DNA of 64,000 nt from Carallia brachiata (lineage: Eukaryota; Streptophyta; Magnoliopsida; Malpighiales; Rhizophoraceae): contig JADCRB010000016.1 in NCBI GenBank assembly GCA_021464245.1, positions 6,973,801 to 7,037,800 of the forward strand, read 5' to 3'. Shown in pieces: positions 10,282 to 19,929 of this stretch. The position numbers were made by a program, and so were the translations under genes. How positions within the stretch are numbered: position 1 is the stretch's first letter; each line of letters starts with the position of its first letter. A model generated the notes under the pieces. That model was not told the origin of the DNA. It made no database searches and saw only the letters and a program-made list of their open reading frames with translations.

Positions 10282-10898
10282 TTTAAGCTGATGCCTGCGA
10301 AGTCTTTTGGGGTGCGGAATGCTATCAACTCCTCGTCTTCTGATGCTATTTTGATTTGGTTATAGCCTGAAGAACCATCCATGAAGGACAATGCTTCGTG
10401 AACCGTTGTTGCATCGAGTGTGATCTCCGTTATGGGCAATGGAAAGTCATCTTTCGGACAGGCCCTGTTAAGATCTCGAAAATCAACACATACCCTCAAC
10501 TGTCCATTCTTCTTTCTTACCGGGACTATGTTGGCAATCCACGTTGGGTAGGTGACCTCTCGGATGAAGCCAGCATTGATCAGCTTGTTAACCTCCTCCT
10601 CGATTTGTGGAATGAGTTCCGGGTAGAACTGTCGTTGTGGCTGCTTGACAGAACGAACACCTTTCTTTACTGCTAGACGATGCACCGCAATTTTTGAGTC
10701 AAATCTAGGCATTTCTTTGTAACTCCATGCGAACACGTCCCTGTATTAACTTAATACCTGAACATATTTTTGTTCTTCTTCTGCAGTAAGTAAAGCACTT
10801 ACAAATGTAGGTTGGGGATCTTCTGGAAAGTCAAGATTGACCTCCTTGAGTGACATGTAATGCAGAGATCCTGACTTCATTTTTTCTGTTTGATTGGA
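10282..10898 (-). pseudogene. Gypsy reverse transcriptase fingers/palm, internally deleted
   Basis: The frame contains RDVFAWSYKEMP, IREVTYPTWIANIVPVRKKN, RVCVDFRDLNRACPKDDFPL and LSFMDGSSGYNQI, which are RT blocks 1-4 of plant Ty3/gypsy. After FRTPK (near 10300) the sequence jumps to RLRRHQLKMNP. The stretch that should follow, including the YxDD catalytic box, is absent. Upstream, the linker with MSLKEVNLDFPEDPQPTF carries a TAA near 10745. The copy is therefore unable to reverse-transcribe. Confidence 0.9.
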
Positions 10899-10929
10899 CG
10901 AGCCTGTCTTTGAAGCACTTCTGACTCGG

Positions 10930-11450
10930 GTTGGGTGTGTCCTTCCTCCTATTTAGGATTAATAAAAAAAAAAAGAAAAGGGGCCAACCTTCTGGACACA
11001 TAGTGTAGGACTGGGATGGTGCTTGCAGATGGAGCCTCCTATAGGCAAAGTTCGGCTAGTTGTGCCTGCTTCTCACCTGTTAGGGTCTGCATTGTTGTAT
11101 TGTCGCCTTTTATACTCATGCGAGGCAGGAGTGTTGAATTGTGGTGTCGCCTTTTATACTCGTGTGAGGCAGGAGTGCTGAATTGTGATGGATTGATTAT
11201 CGCCTTTTATACTCGTGCGAGACAGGAGTATTGAACTGTGGAGCTGTTTGCCTTTTATACTCGTGCGAGACAGGAATATTTTGTTGAACTGGTGAGCTGT
11301 GGAGCCGGAGAGTTGGTGAGCTGCTGAGCTGTTGAGCTGCTGAGTTGTTGAGTTGTTGAGCTGCTGAGCTGTTTGGTAAGCTGCTGAACTGTTTGGTGAG
11401 CTATTGAGCTGCTGAGCTGGACTTTGATTCAGGGTTTAAGTTTTACCCTC
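10930..11450. repeat. Tandem-repeat spacer inside the gypsy complex
   Basis: Four copies of gccttttatactcgtgcgag plus a variable tail start near 11104, 11149, 11202 and 11250 (period 45-53 bp). They are followed at 11289-11430 by many short gagctgctgagctgttga-type 9-bp units. A short A run (10967-10978) marks a possible junction to the RT part. No protein recognised. Confidence 0.75.
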
Positions 11451-11815
11451 GAATCTAAATTTTGACTTGGAACTTAGATTTGGGCTTTGAGCCCGAGTTT
11501 AGCCGAGGTTTATGTTTGGTTTTGAATTTGAGTCGGGATTTGAAATTTGTCCCCGAATCTAAATTTGAATTTTGATGAAGGGTTCTGACGATACACAAGA
11601 GCTTCAGACGTCTTTTTTTTTCTTTTTCTTTTTTTTTTCTTTTTTTGGCTTTATTCATGCTTTTTTTTTTTTGCTTTTTTTTTTTGCACTTTCTTTTTAA
11701 TCTTTTTCTTTTTTTTTGAATTTGATTTGGCTTTTTCCTTTTTTGTGCTTCTTTTTTTTTTCTTTTTTTTAGCTCTTTTTTTATTTTTATTTTTTTTTAA
11801 CATAACAGTAGTTTC
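11451..11815. repeat. Low-complexity T-rich tract in the element
   Basis: Degenerate tttgg-type sequence followed by T/C-rich runs (11610-11810). The order (integrase-end-like sequence, T run, tttgg stretch, ttatactcrtgcg repeats) is the same as at 7440-8118, so this is a diverged second copy of that spacer. Confidence 0.65.
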
Positions 11816-12180
11816 GAAATTTACATGCTTTATTGGGTCAGGTCGAAATACATTTCTGACCTGAAAATATGGCAGCATTTTTTTTCGAACTAGACATGAC
11901 TCATCCCACTTGAAAATGAGCTTGTGGCTGAGTCGGTACTCTCGTCCTTCTGTTGGTCCGATTGGCTAAAAATTGTGCCCCCAAATCGAGATGATTGAGG
12001 GCGATCTTTGCGGTTGACTGTATCAGCGGGTTGGGTTTGGTGAAGCCCTTTGTTGACGTCATCTACTTGCTGCCTTAATTCCTTCATATTTTCAATCAAC
12101 TGTGCATATCCGCTAATCAGCTGTGAATATCTGGGGTTTAAATCTGCAAACATTTTTTCTATTTTGATGGTGTTGGTCAG
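11816..12180 (-). pseudogene. Diverged second copy of the integrase C-terminal region
   Basis: On the minus strand GTCAACCGCAAAGATCGCCC lines up with TTCAACCGCAGGGTCCGCCC of the main copy near 8050. Further on, CCACAAGCTCATTTTCAAGTGGGATG lines up with the region encoding DKLTSKWDG. The frame (87 codons, 12153-11890) no longer reads as integrase. It sits upstream of RT in element sense, where an integrase end does not belong, so the element is rearranged. Alignment was by eye. Confidence 0.55.
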
Positions 12181-12409
12181 CCTGACGTTGGCATTGGTAA
12201 ATGGTTCTCCGCGGAAGACTGTTGTAGAGGGCCCGTTTGATCTGTCCTGACTTGTTTCAGCAGAACGCGTCGGATTCTGTTTTTGAGCAAAATTTGATGC
12301 TCTATAGAAGACTGGAGTAGCGGGATCTTCTTCTTCTTCTGTGTTTGTTTGTTCAGAATAGGTCGGATTCTGCTGTTAGGCAGAATTTGATGCTCTACCC
12401 CTAACTTCG

Positions 12410-12676
12410 GTAGGGGTAGGTGATCGACTCCTCTATTTAGTGACAGAGTTACGTGAGAAATCTAACTGCTGTGTGAGCTACAAGTCCTCAATTTTAACTT
12501 TGTTGGTGGCGAGGAACTTTGTTCTTGCGCGAGTCTGGTGGACTTATTTGAGTGGCAAGAAACTGTGTCCGTCCGCAGGTTTGTGGTCCTGCGTACCCAG
12601 GTAGGGTAGTTGATGTAGGTAGTGGAATAGTTGCCTTTTTTTTTGTAGCAGTGGTTGTACTCTTTTTTTGTGCCAT
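12410..12676 (-). pseudogene. Gag N-terminus, element with LTR B
   Basis: Starts with MAQKKSTTTATKKKATIPLP, then TLPGYAGPQT and GRTQFLATQ. It is clearly related to the gag start at 16687 (MAPKRSTAAT..., TLPGYAGPET). Homology can be followed to about 12410 (ggtaggtgatcgactcctc against gggtgggtgatcgactcctc at 16471) and is then lost before the integrase-like block. The central gag core is missing, so this element cannot encode a complete Gag. Confidence 0.7.
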
Positions 12677-12689
12677 TTGATGTGCTGGA

Positions 12690-12976
12690 TACCTATTAAA
12701 TTTTTTTTTTTTACTTTTTTAAACTTTTTTAAATTTTGTCTTTTTTTTTATACTTTTTTACCTTTTTTGTCTTTTTCTCTATTTTGTCTTTTTCTCTTTT
12801 TCTTTTTTCTTTTTTTTCTTTTTTCTCTTTTTCTTTTTCCTTTTCTTCGGTTCTTTGTTTTTTCCTTTTTTTTTCTTTTTCTTTTTTTCTTTTCTCTGCT
12901 ACTTTTTTTTGCTTTTTTTTTTTTTAAGGAACAAGAGATGGGAGGTGAAGCGGTCCCACCGAGCGTTCCAAAAATT
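12690..12976 (-). repeat. Pyrimidine tract and primer-binding region, element B
   Basis: A 220-bp T/C run (12700-12926) lies between gag start and LTR, purine-rich in element sense. It is followed by aaggaacaagagatgggaggtg and, at 12955-12972, gtcccaccgagcgttcca. On the minus strand this last piece begins TGG directly downstream of the LTR, the place of a primer-binding site. The same sequence occurs next to LTRs C and D. The tRNA it pairs with was not identified. Confidence 0.65.
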
Positions 12977-13463
12977 TATAACGGGTAAATTTCGAGTTTA
13001 AAATAATTAGACTAAAAAATACAAAAATAAATTACAAATAAAAATTTAAAATAAAAGAAAATTTACGTGGGGTCGATCTCCGTAGATCCTTTTGATTATT
13101 GTTCCTTTTTTGACTCTGTCAAGGGCTGCACGAGCTTGATCTTGACAGCAGTAAATTCCACAGCTTTTTATTGAACTGGGTAGACTGAAACTGGATCTGA
13201 TTTAGACATTTAGACTACGGTCGAAAACCGCAGAGACCTGATCGGAGCCGATCTGATTTAATTTCACCGAGGGTCGAAGGGATTTGTTCTCGGATGAGCT
13301 GCATGGACTTTGCTGAGGACCGTATGAGGATTAATCCTAATCGGATTTGTAGTAATTTGATATTTTTAGATCTATATTCTCATAAATTCAGATGTAGAGC
13401 GATCCGAGAATATAAATATAAAAATAATTTTAGAAATGGAAACAGCAAATTTTTTGGAATTTA
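12977..13463 (-). repeat. LTR B, truncated at an N
   Basis: It starts TATAACGGG (TG changed to TA) and follows LTR A closely through ataattagact, cgtggggtcgatctccgtag, actacggtcgaaaaccgcag and cagatgtagagcgatccgag. It breaks off at 13463, in the middle of the LTR, directly before N at 13464. The promoter half (U3) is missing from the assembly. As the 5' LTR it would pair with LTR A around the pol- and homeobox-carrying element. Confidence 0.82.
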
Positions 13464-13464
13464 N

Positions 13465-13779
13465 TGCGTACCCAGGTAGGGTAGTTGATGCAGGCAATGG
13501 AGCCGTTGCCTTCTTTTTTGTGGCAGCAGTTGTACTCCTTTTCGGTGCCATTTAATGTGCTGAACACCTTGTTAAATTTTTTTTTTTTTCACTTTTTTTT
13601 TTTTACTTTTTTACCTTTTTCGTCTTTTTCTCTATTTTGTCTTTTTCTCTTTTTCTTTTTCTTTTTTTCTTTTTCTTTTTTTTTTCTTTTTCGGCTCTTT
13701 TTTTTTTCTTTTTTTTTTTTTTTTTTTTAAGGAACAAGAGATGGGAGGTGAAGTTGTCCCACCGAGCGTGCCAAAAATT
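13465..13779 (-). pseudogene. Gag start and primer-binding region, fragment between N and LTR C
   Basis: From 13465 the plus strand reads tgcgtacccaggtagggtag, encoding (minus) the LPGYA part of the gag start. It continues to an ATG near 13550, a T-rich run (13570-13728) and gtcccaccgagcgtgcca at 13757-13774 beside LTR C. Only about 30 gag codons remain before the N. This is a third copy of the LTR/PBS/gag-start junction. Confidence 0.7.
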
Positions 13780-14722
13780 TGTAAAGCGTAAATTTCGAGT
13801 CTAAAACAATTAAACTCGAAAATACAAAAATAAATTACAAATAAAATTGTAAAGTAAAAGAAAATTTACGTGGGGTCGATCTCCGTAGATCCTCCGATTA
13901 GTGTTCCTTTTTTGACTCCGTCAAGGGCTGCACGAGCTTGATCCTGACAGAAATAATTTCCACTGCTTTTTCTTGAACTGGGTAGACTGAAACCGGATCT
14001 GATTTGGACGTTTTGACTACGGTTAAGAACCGCAGAGACCTGATCTGAGCCGATCTGGCTTAATTTCACCGAGGGTCGAAGAGACTTGTTCTCGGATGAG
14101 CTGCCTGGATTTTGCTGAGGGCCGTATGAGGCTTAATCCCAGCCGGATTTGTAGTAATTTGATATTTTTAACTCTATATTCTCAGAAATTCAGATCTAGA
14201 ACGATCCAAGAATATAAATTTAAAAATAACTTTAGAAATGGAAACAGCAAATTTTTTGGGCTTTACCCCTGAAATATCTCTCAAAACGGAGTTAGGAGAG
14301 TATACTGCTAAGTAAAAGCACGTAAGAAAAGGAGAAATTTTCTTGAGAGATTTTCAAAATTTTCTTTTTCTCTCAAATTCTCTGAATTTTTCTGTTTACA
14401 GATTTGCTGAATCTGTTTTGAACTGAGGGGCATGGGCCTATTTATAGGGTTTCCCCTCTCGTGTGAAAGCACGCGTGTGAAAGGCATAAGTCGACTTTTC
14501 CGTGTGAAAGGCATAAGTCGACTTTTCCGTGTGAAAGCACGCGTGAGAAAGGAATAAGTCGACTTTTCTGACTTTTCCGTGTGAAAGCATGCGTGAGAAA
14601 GGAATAAGTCGACTTTTCCGTGTGAAAGCACACATGCGAAAGGAATAAGTCGACTATTGACTTTTTTTTTTTTTTCTTTTTTTTTTTTTCTTCTTCTTTT
14701 TTTTTTTTTTTTTTAATGTTTA
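13780..14722 (-). repeat. LTR C with tandem repeats in U3
   Basis: It starts TGTAAAGCG and matches LTR D in its first 650 bases (aaaacaattaaactcgaaaa, agaaataatttccac). A minus-strand TATAAATAG lies at about 14439-14447. Upstream in element sense (14458-14655) four to five copies of a roughly 40-bp unit containing agtcgacttttcygtgtgaaag replace the inverted-repeat U3 sequence of A and D. The end near 14722 runs into N at 14723. Confidence 0.83.
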
Positions 14723-14724
14723 NG

Positions 14725-16687
14725 ATTGTGGGGTTTGGACCCCAGCAGGAGATCCTCATCTGAAAATGAGATAGCAGAGTAACATCCGACGTGATTTTGG
14801 CCGTCTGTTGCTCCGCTGAGTTAGAATCATTTGATGGCTGTGATTCAGCTGAGGTCTGGAGAGTATTGCTGACTTGATTTTGCCACACTTCTGTTGATTG
14901 CAAAGCTATAAACAGCTGAGGGTTAGCGAGAAGGGTTTGGAGAGCTTCATATACCTTCTCCGTTGTCGACTTTTTGTTGTCGAGCGGCTCCTCCTTACGG
15001 TGTGTCACCTCTTCTGATGGTTTTGAAGTGATGGTGGTTGGTTTGCGAGTTATGCCTTCCTGGTCCAGAATGATTTTATTCTGGCTTTTGAGCTTCATGA
15101 TTAGCTCCTTCAGGACGAAACACTTCTCGGTTGGATGACTTACTATCCGGTGATATTTGCAGAATCTCGGATCGCTGACTCGATCCTTTTCATTCGGCCG
15201 CTTGCACTCTGGGAGTTCGATCAGCTTCGCCTCCAAGAGTGTTCAAGAATGTCGGGGACGTCTGAGTCGGGGAATGGATACTGCTTCTGCTCCAACTCTC
15301 GCAATGTCACCTTCCGCCTTTCCTGTTGTTTTGGCTGAGTTATTTGGGTCGGAGGATTTACCTTAGCTTTAGCCCACTTTTACTGGTGCGGCTTCAACAG
15401 TCATCACTTTTCCTTTTCCGGAGCTGTTGGGTTTCTTAATCTCCCTTCTGCCCCCTTGCTGGTCCAACTGGATGGGAACCGTGCCTCCGGAAGTCTGGAT
15501 GCTTATCTCCATATCATGTGCGCGGGTCGCCAGTTCTTCGAAAGTTCGGGGTTTGACACCCTGCAGGATGTATAACAGCTCCCAATGCATTCCCTGGATG
15601 CACTCCACGGCAGAAGTCTCCGTCAGGCGATCTTTGCAGTCCAAGCTGAGGGCACGCCATCTGTTGATGTATTCGACAACGGGCTCTCCTTTCCTTTGTT
15701 TGGTGCTGGTAAGCTCCATCATACTTACCGTCCTTCGAGTGCTGAAAAATCTGTTGAGGAACTCTCGTTGTAGCTGTTCCCAACTGTCGATCGATTCTGG
15801 TTCAAGATTTATGAACCAGGTGAAAGCGGTCTCCCTGAGTGAACGAACAAACTGCTTCACCAAGAGATCTCCGTAAGTCCCTGCGTTGTTGCAGGTTTCA
15901 ACGAAGTGGGCGATGTGCTGTTTGGGATCGCCTCGTCCGTCGAATTGTTGAAATTTGGGCGGCTGGTAGCCCAAGGGCATGTTGAGACTTTCGATCCGTC
16001 TGGTGTACGGTTTGACGTACATCTGTGATCCTTGGAAGGATGTAGCTTGTTGCAGTCGGATCGTATTGGCTATCATTTCCTGCAATTGTTGAACAGATAG
16101 CGAAGCTACAGAATTTGAGGGTGGCAGCTGTGTAGAACTACCTGGTCGCTTTTCTGCAGGAAGACGTCGGCTGGTGTGGCTTCTGGAGTGAAACCGGGTG
16201 GATATGGTTGCTCCTCGCGGATTCGGGATCAACTTGGATCGGGGCTTTTCCTTTGAGAGCGGCGATCTGTTGATCTTTTTCCTCCACGACTCTGATCAGC
16301 TGCAAAATTTTGTTCTCCAATTCTGAAATTCTTTCTCTGTGCTGGTTGTGTTGGTCATCATGACGGCAACAGATGAGGCTCCGGAAAGACTGGGGGGAGA
16401 AACTCTTCTGATTCTTCTGTGTGAGTGGATTTGTTGAGCAGGCTTCGTCGTGTTGCCCCCGACTTCGATCGGGGTGGGTGATCGACTCCTCCATGCGGCA
16501 AGAGAGTCAGGGGAGAGATCCTGTTGTGCGAGCTGTGGACTCTCCATTTCATTTTTTGGGTTTGGACGGCAAGAAATTGTGTCCGTCCCCGGGTTTCTGG
16601 ACCTGCGTACCCAGGTAGGGTAGTTGATGCAGGCAATGGAGCCGTTGCCTTCTTGTTGGTCGCAGCTGTACTTCTTTTCGGTGCCAT
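14725..16687 (-). pseudogene. Gypsy gag region, element with LTR D
   Basis: The gag start at 16687 (MAPKRSTAATNKKATAPLP) is followed after frame changes by a charged helical stretch ([21 protein letters not shown]). A 287-codon open frame (16232-15369) then holds the Gag core: [33 protein letters not shown] and [21 protein letters not shown] further frame (15236-14725) has FCKYHRIVSHPTEKCFVLKE, a C-x2-H...H-x4-C region typical of the C-terminal Gag part of this lineage. Gag would form the particle shell. The N at 14723 cuts the frame where protease should follow, so no pol is attached to this copy. Confidence 0.83.
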
Positions 16688-16699
16688 TTGATGTGCTGA

Positions 16700-16748
16700 A
16701 CACCTGTAAAATTTTTTTTTTTTTTTTTTTTTTACTTTTTTTTTATTT

Positions 16749-16797
<49 letters not shown>

Positions 16798-16875
16798 CTT
16801 TTTTCTTTTTTTTTTTTTTTTTTTAAGGAACAAGAGATGGGAGGTGAAGATGTCCCACCGAGCGTGCCAAAAATT
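16700..16875 (-). repeat. T-rich leader and primer-binding region next to LTR D
   Basis: Nearly pure T run (16711-16824), then aaggaacaagagatgggaggtg and gtcccaccgagcgtgcca (16852-16869) six bases from the LTR. This is the layout seen beside LTRs B and C. In element sense the leader is an A-tract between primer-binding site and gag. Confidence 0.7.
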
Positions 16876-17681
16876 TGTAAAGCGTAAATTTCGAGCCTAA
16901 AACAATTAAACTCGAAAATACAAAAATAAATTACAAATAAAAATTGTAAAATAAAAGAAAATTTACGTGGGGTCGATCTCCGTAGATCCTCCGATTAGTG
17001 TTCCTTTTTTGACTCCGTCAAGGGCTGCACGAGCTTGATCTTGACAGAAATAATTTCCACAGATTTTTCTTGAACTGGGTAGACTGAAACCGGATCTGAT
17101 TTGGACGTTTTGACTACGGTTAAAAACCGCAGAGACCTGATCTGAGCCGATCTGGTTTAATTTCACCGAGGGTCGAAGGGACTTGTTCTCGGATGAGCTG
17201 CCTGGATTTTGCTGAGGGCCGTATGAGGCTTAATCCCAGCCGGATTTGTAGTAATTTGATATTTTTAGATCTATATTCTCATAAATTCAGATCTAGAGCG
17301 ATCAGAGAATATAAATTTAAAAATAACTTTAGAAATGGAAACAGCAAATTTTTTGGGCTTACCCCTGAAATATCTCTCAAAAAGGAGTTAGGAGAGTATA
17401 CTGCAAAGTAAAAGTACGTAAGAAAAAAAGAAATTTTCTTTAGAGATTTTTAAAATTTTCTTTTTCTCTCAAATTTTCTGAATTTTTCTGTTTACAGATT
17501 TACTGAATATGTTTTAAACTGGGGACCGAGGACCTATTTATAGGACTCATTTTTCATGTAAACATCACATAGGAAAGGAATAATTTTTTAAAATATTTTT
17601 CCTTGGCCGACGTTGTCGATTTCAAGGTCGGCAACGCCGACCATTGACTTTTTTTTTTTTTTTTCTTAAAATATGTTTACA
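16876..17681 (-). repeat. LTR D (outer 5' LTR of the complex)
   Basis: 806 bp, TGTAAAGCG...GTTTACA on the plus strand. A minus-strand TATAAATAG lies at about 17533-17541, with the same type of U3 (GTCGGCAACGCCGAC) as LTR A. Its first 650 bases match C better than A. The bases flanking the outermost LTRs (ctcct before A, atcat after D) do not match, so A and D do not look like the two ends of a single insertion. Confidence 0.86.
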
Positions 17682-19329
17682 ATCATTACAAAAAATTCCT
17701 TGTTGGTTATGATACGAACAATCTTTGAGTGATTTTCTCATAATTACCTTGAACTATACCATGCAGGAAGGCCAGGTGGCTGCATGAGCATTGGAGTTCA
17801 GAGGGTGCAGAAGAACGGTTCCAATTTGCTTTGTATTTGCCATTTTCCTTAGCCTTTTTCTTTGGGAGTGATGCGCCAAATTCAATACAAAGGAGCTTTA
17901 CCCTGCTGGGGCAAGGGAATTGAGGCCTGCCAGGGCAAAGTATGGAAGCGGTGGGCTTTCGCGGCTACTGCCGGCTCCACTACTTCAGCAGATTGGAAAA
18001 CATATCAGAGCTTAAAATAGTACATGAATTTTATAATTTGGTTATCAACAAGATTATAATATTACACTTAAATAATAATAAGTAATAACACAATTCTATT
18101 CAACAACATATGATAATTTATATTTTTTCTTATGAATTTAATTATCTAACAGCGCTTCAATTTATTGTTATTTTGAAATTATTCTTATAAAGTAAAAAAA
18201 AAAATTTCTTTTAACAATATTTTGATACAGAGACTAAACAATAAGAACCCAAAAAGAAAATATGTTTTAATTAGGCAAAGTTTGAGTTCGATCGATCTAA
18301 TACCACTGCAATGTACACTTGACCGATTATTAGAGTTACTTATCAGCAAAATGATGACTTATATTCTCAAATTGCCAATGTGCATTTTTCTCCTGTTGGA
18401 CCCGTTTATCATTTCAAGAGATAAGACGTGTGAGCACACGTGTGTACGTGCTTGTTCTTATAATATTTAGCAGAATTGCTACAATTTGTAGTGTGATTAT
18501 ATTGTCCTTCACGAAAAAAATTAAAAAAGTAAAAGGAAATTCCTCATGTCGGACCTCTTTAACATCTCTAAGGCCAGAAAAGGGGAAGCCAGACAGCTTC
18601 CCGGCCTATCGGAAGATTCAGAACGGCATAATGTGAAAGGAACGACAAGAGGCCGCATCTTAGGAGGAAACCAAAAACAACAAAAAAGAGCAATCTGGGG
18701 CATTCGACTTCAATTTTGTTCCGTAGTCAATAATGGAGCATTAATTGGATGGAGGAATTCAATTTTGTTCCCAATTCAATAATCACTGCATTAATTAGAA
18801 TAGCGCACAAGTGGCTCGAATTCTTCCAGATTTCAACCCTAAATTTTAATATTTTGCGGTTATTAGCTTACAAATAATGGGATACAAAATATGCCCCGAA
18901 CGACTTTTTTTTCCTCATTCTATGAGCAGTTAGCATTTTTTCCTCATAAGAGTGAAATATTACAAACTTATTAAAAAAGATTGTGTCGCTTTACTGCACA
19001 CATAGTGTGCATAAACTGTGATATTAAACTATTGAATGAACATATTCCTGAATTTTAATAAAAATTATCAAATTATTCTCACAATTGTATTAATATGGAC
19101 AATTATACCTTTAACTGGATCGGGAATTAAAATAAAACAGAAGTAGAAGACACCAGATTAAATTTAACATATTAAAGGAAAAATAAAAAGGCAAAAGTCC
19201 ATGAAATTATATGCCAAAAGTGGCAAAATCAAACAACTTGATTAGATTTCTTAAAATTCAGTGAAATTAAATGGAAAAAAAGAAACCTGAAAATCGTTTT
19301 TCTTGAAGCCGAAACGATTTTCCCATTAT
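17682..19329. other. Intergenic, no gene recognised
   Basis: AT-rich with short frames only. A locally GC-richer stretch at 18540-18700 holds two overlapping frames of 60-78 codons on opposite strands with no known domain. At 17760-18000 a non-repetitive segment (ggccaggtggctgcatgagc) could be a gene relic, but no family was recognised. Confidence 0.45.
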
Positions 19330-19929
19330 TTACACTTTCCTCCACACATAACTACGACAAAGCGGGCATTTCGTGTTGTTCTCAAGCCACTTATCGATGC
19401 ATGCTAGATGATACACATGATTGCAAGCTGGAATCACCCGACACTCGTCTCCATCAGCCAAGCCCTCCAAGCAAACCGCGCAGTTCGCACTCATGGTTCG
19501 TTTATGGTAAACTACAGGCGGCAACGATATTTCCTTCGAGCTGGTGGCGGTGGCGGCGGCTGCTCTCCTCGTACGCGGTGTCGTACTCTCTTCCTGATCT
19601 TGAGGTATCGACCAAGAAACTTCAACGTCAGTGCCGTGATTGCCATTTTCGTTTTCGTCGTTGTGGGTTTGGTGGGTTTGGCGGTTGTAACGCCCGCCAC
19701 ACAACATGAAGATGCCGCATAATATTATGATGGCGACGAGTCCACTAACTGTTATCACCTCCTTTTGATAATTAGTACTGCTGCTGTGATGGTGATCGAG
19801 AAGATGATTTTGATGACGATGAGGAAGAGGAGGAGGTAAGGGAGGTGGCGGTATCAGCAACCACGGCGGTGGTGGCGGCGTTGGTTGTGATTCTGGTGAA
19901 AGAAATAGTGGAGGGGTGTAGCGAGGCAT
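19330..19929 (-). CDS. ATL-type RING-H2 finger protein (probable E3 ubiquitin ligase)
   Basis: Single-exon gene of 199 residues. The ATG at 19929 is chosen because the 29 codons upstream in frame lack the usual Pro-rich start. A Pro/His-rich N-terminus is followed by one membrane span (58-77, VITVSGLVAIIILCGIFML), an Asn/His/Glu-rich linker, and a C-terminal RING-H2 finger with C150, C153, C169, H171, H174, C177, C188 and C191. The DKWLENNTKCPLC block contains the Trp that contacts the E2 enzyme. The family are membrane-anchored E3 ligases that pass ubiquitin from an E2 to a substrate. The lack of introns and the C-terminal position of the finger fit ATL proteins. The GLD motif of many ATLs is not obvious. 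Substrate unknown. Confidence 0.86.
   Translation of the reverse strand: MPRYTPPLFLSPESQPTPPPPPWLLIPPPPLPPPLPHRHQNHLLDHHHSSSTNYQKEVITVSGLVAIIILCGIFMLCGGRYNRQTHQTHNDENENGNHGTDVEVSWSIPQDQEESTTPRTRRAAAATATSSKEISLPPVVYHKRTMSANCAVCLEGLADGDECRVIPACNHVYHLACIDKWLENNTKCPLCRSYVWRKV

Noticed and set aside
11103..11280. CRISPR-like array
   Set aside because: Units are adjacent, unequal and diverged, and lie in a plant retrotransposon. There are no repeat-spacer units.
11651..11878. Lys-rich minus-strand frame
   Set aside because: A-tract of the spacer read as poly-Lys. Only its first 30 residues derive from the diverged integrase end.
12668..12988. Open frame of 106 codons, rich in Phe/Leu/Ser
   Set aside because: It is the T/C run of the element leader read as protein, and the gag start lies on the other strand. 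The same applies to 7498-7827, 13485-13730 and 16624-16887.
5012..17681. A single complete retrotransposon from LTR A to LTR D
   Set aside because: Two further LTRs lie inside, A matches B and D matches C, the outer flanks do not match, and two N bases interrupt the sequence.
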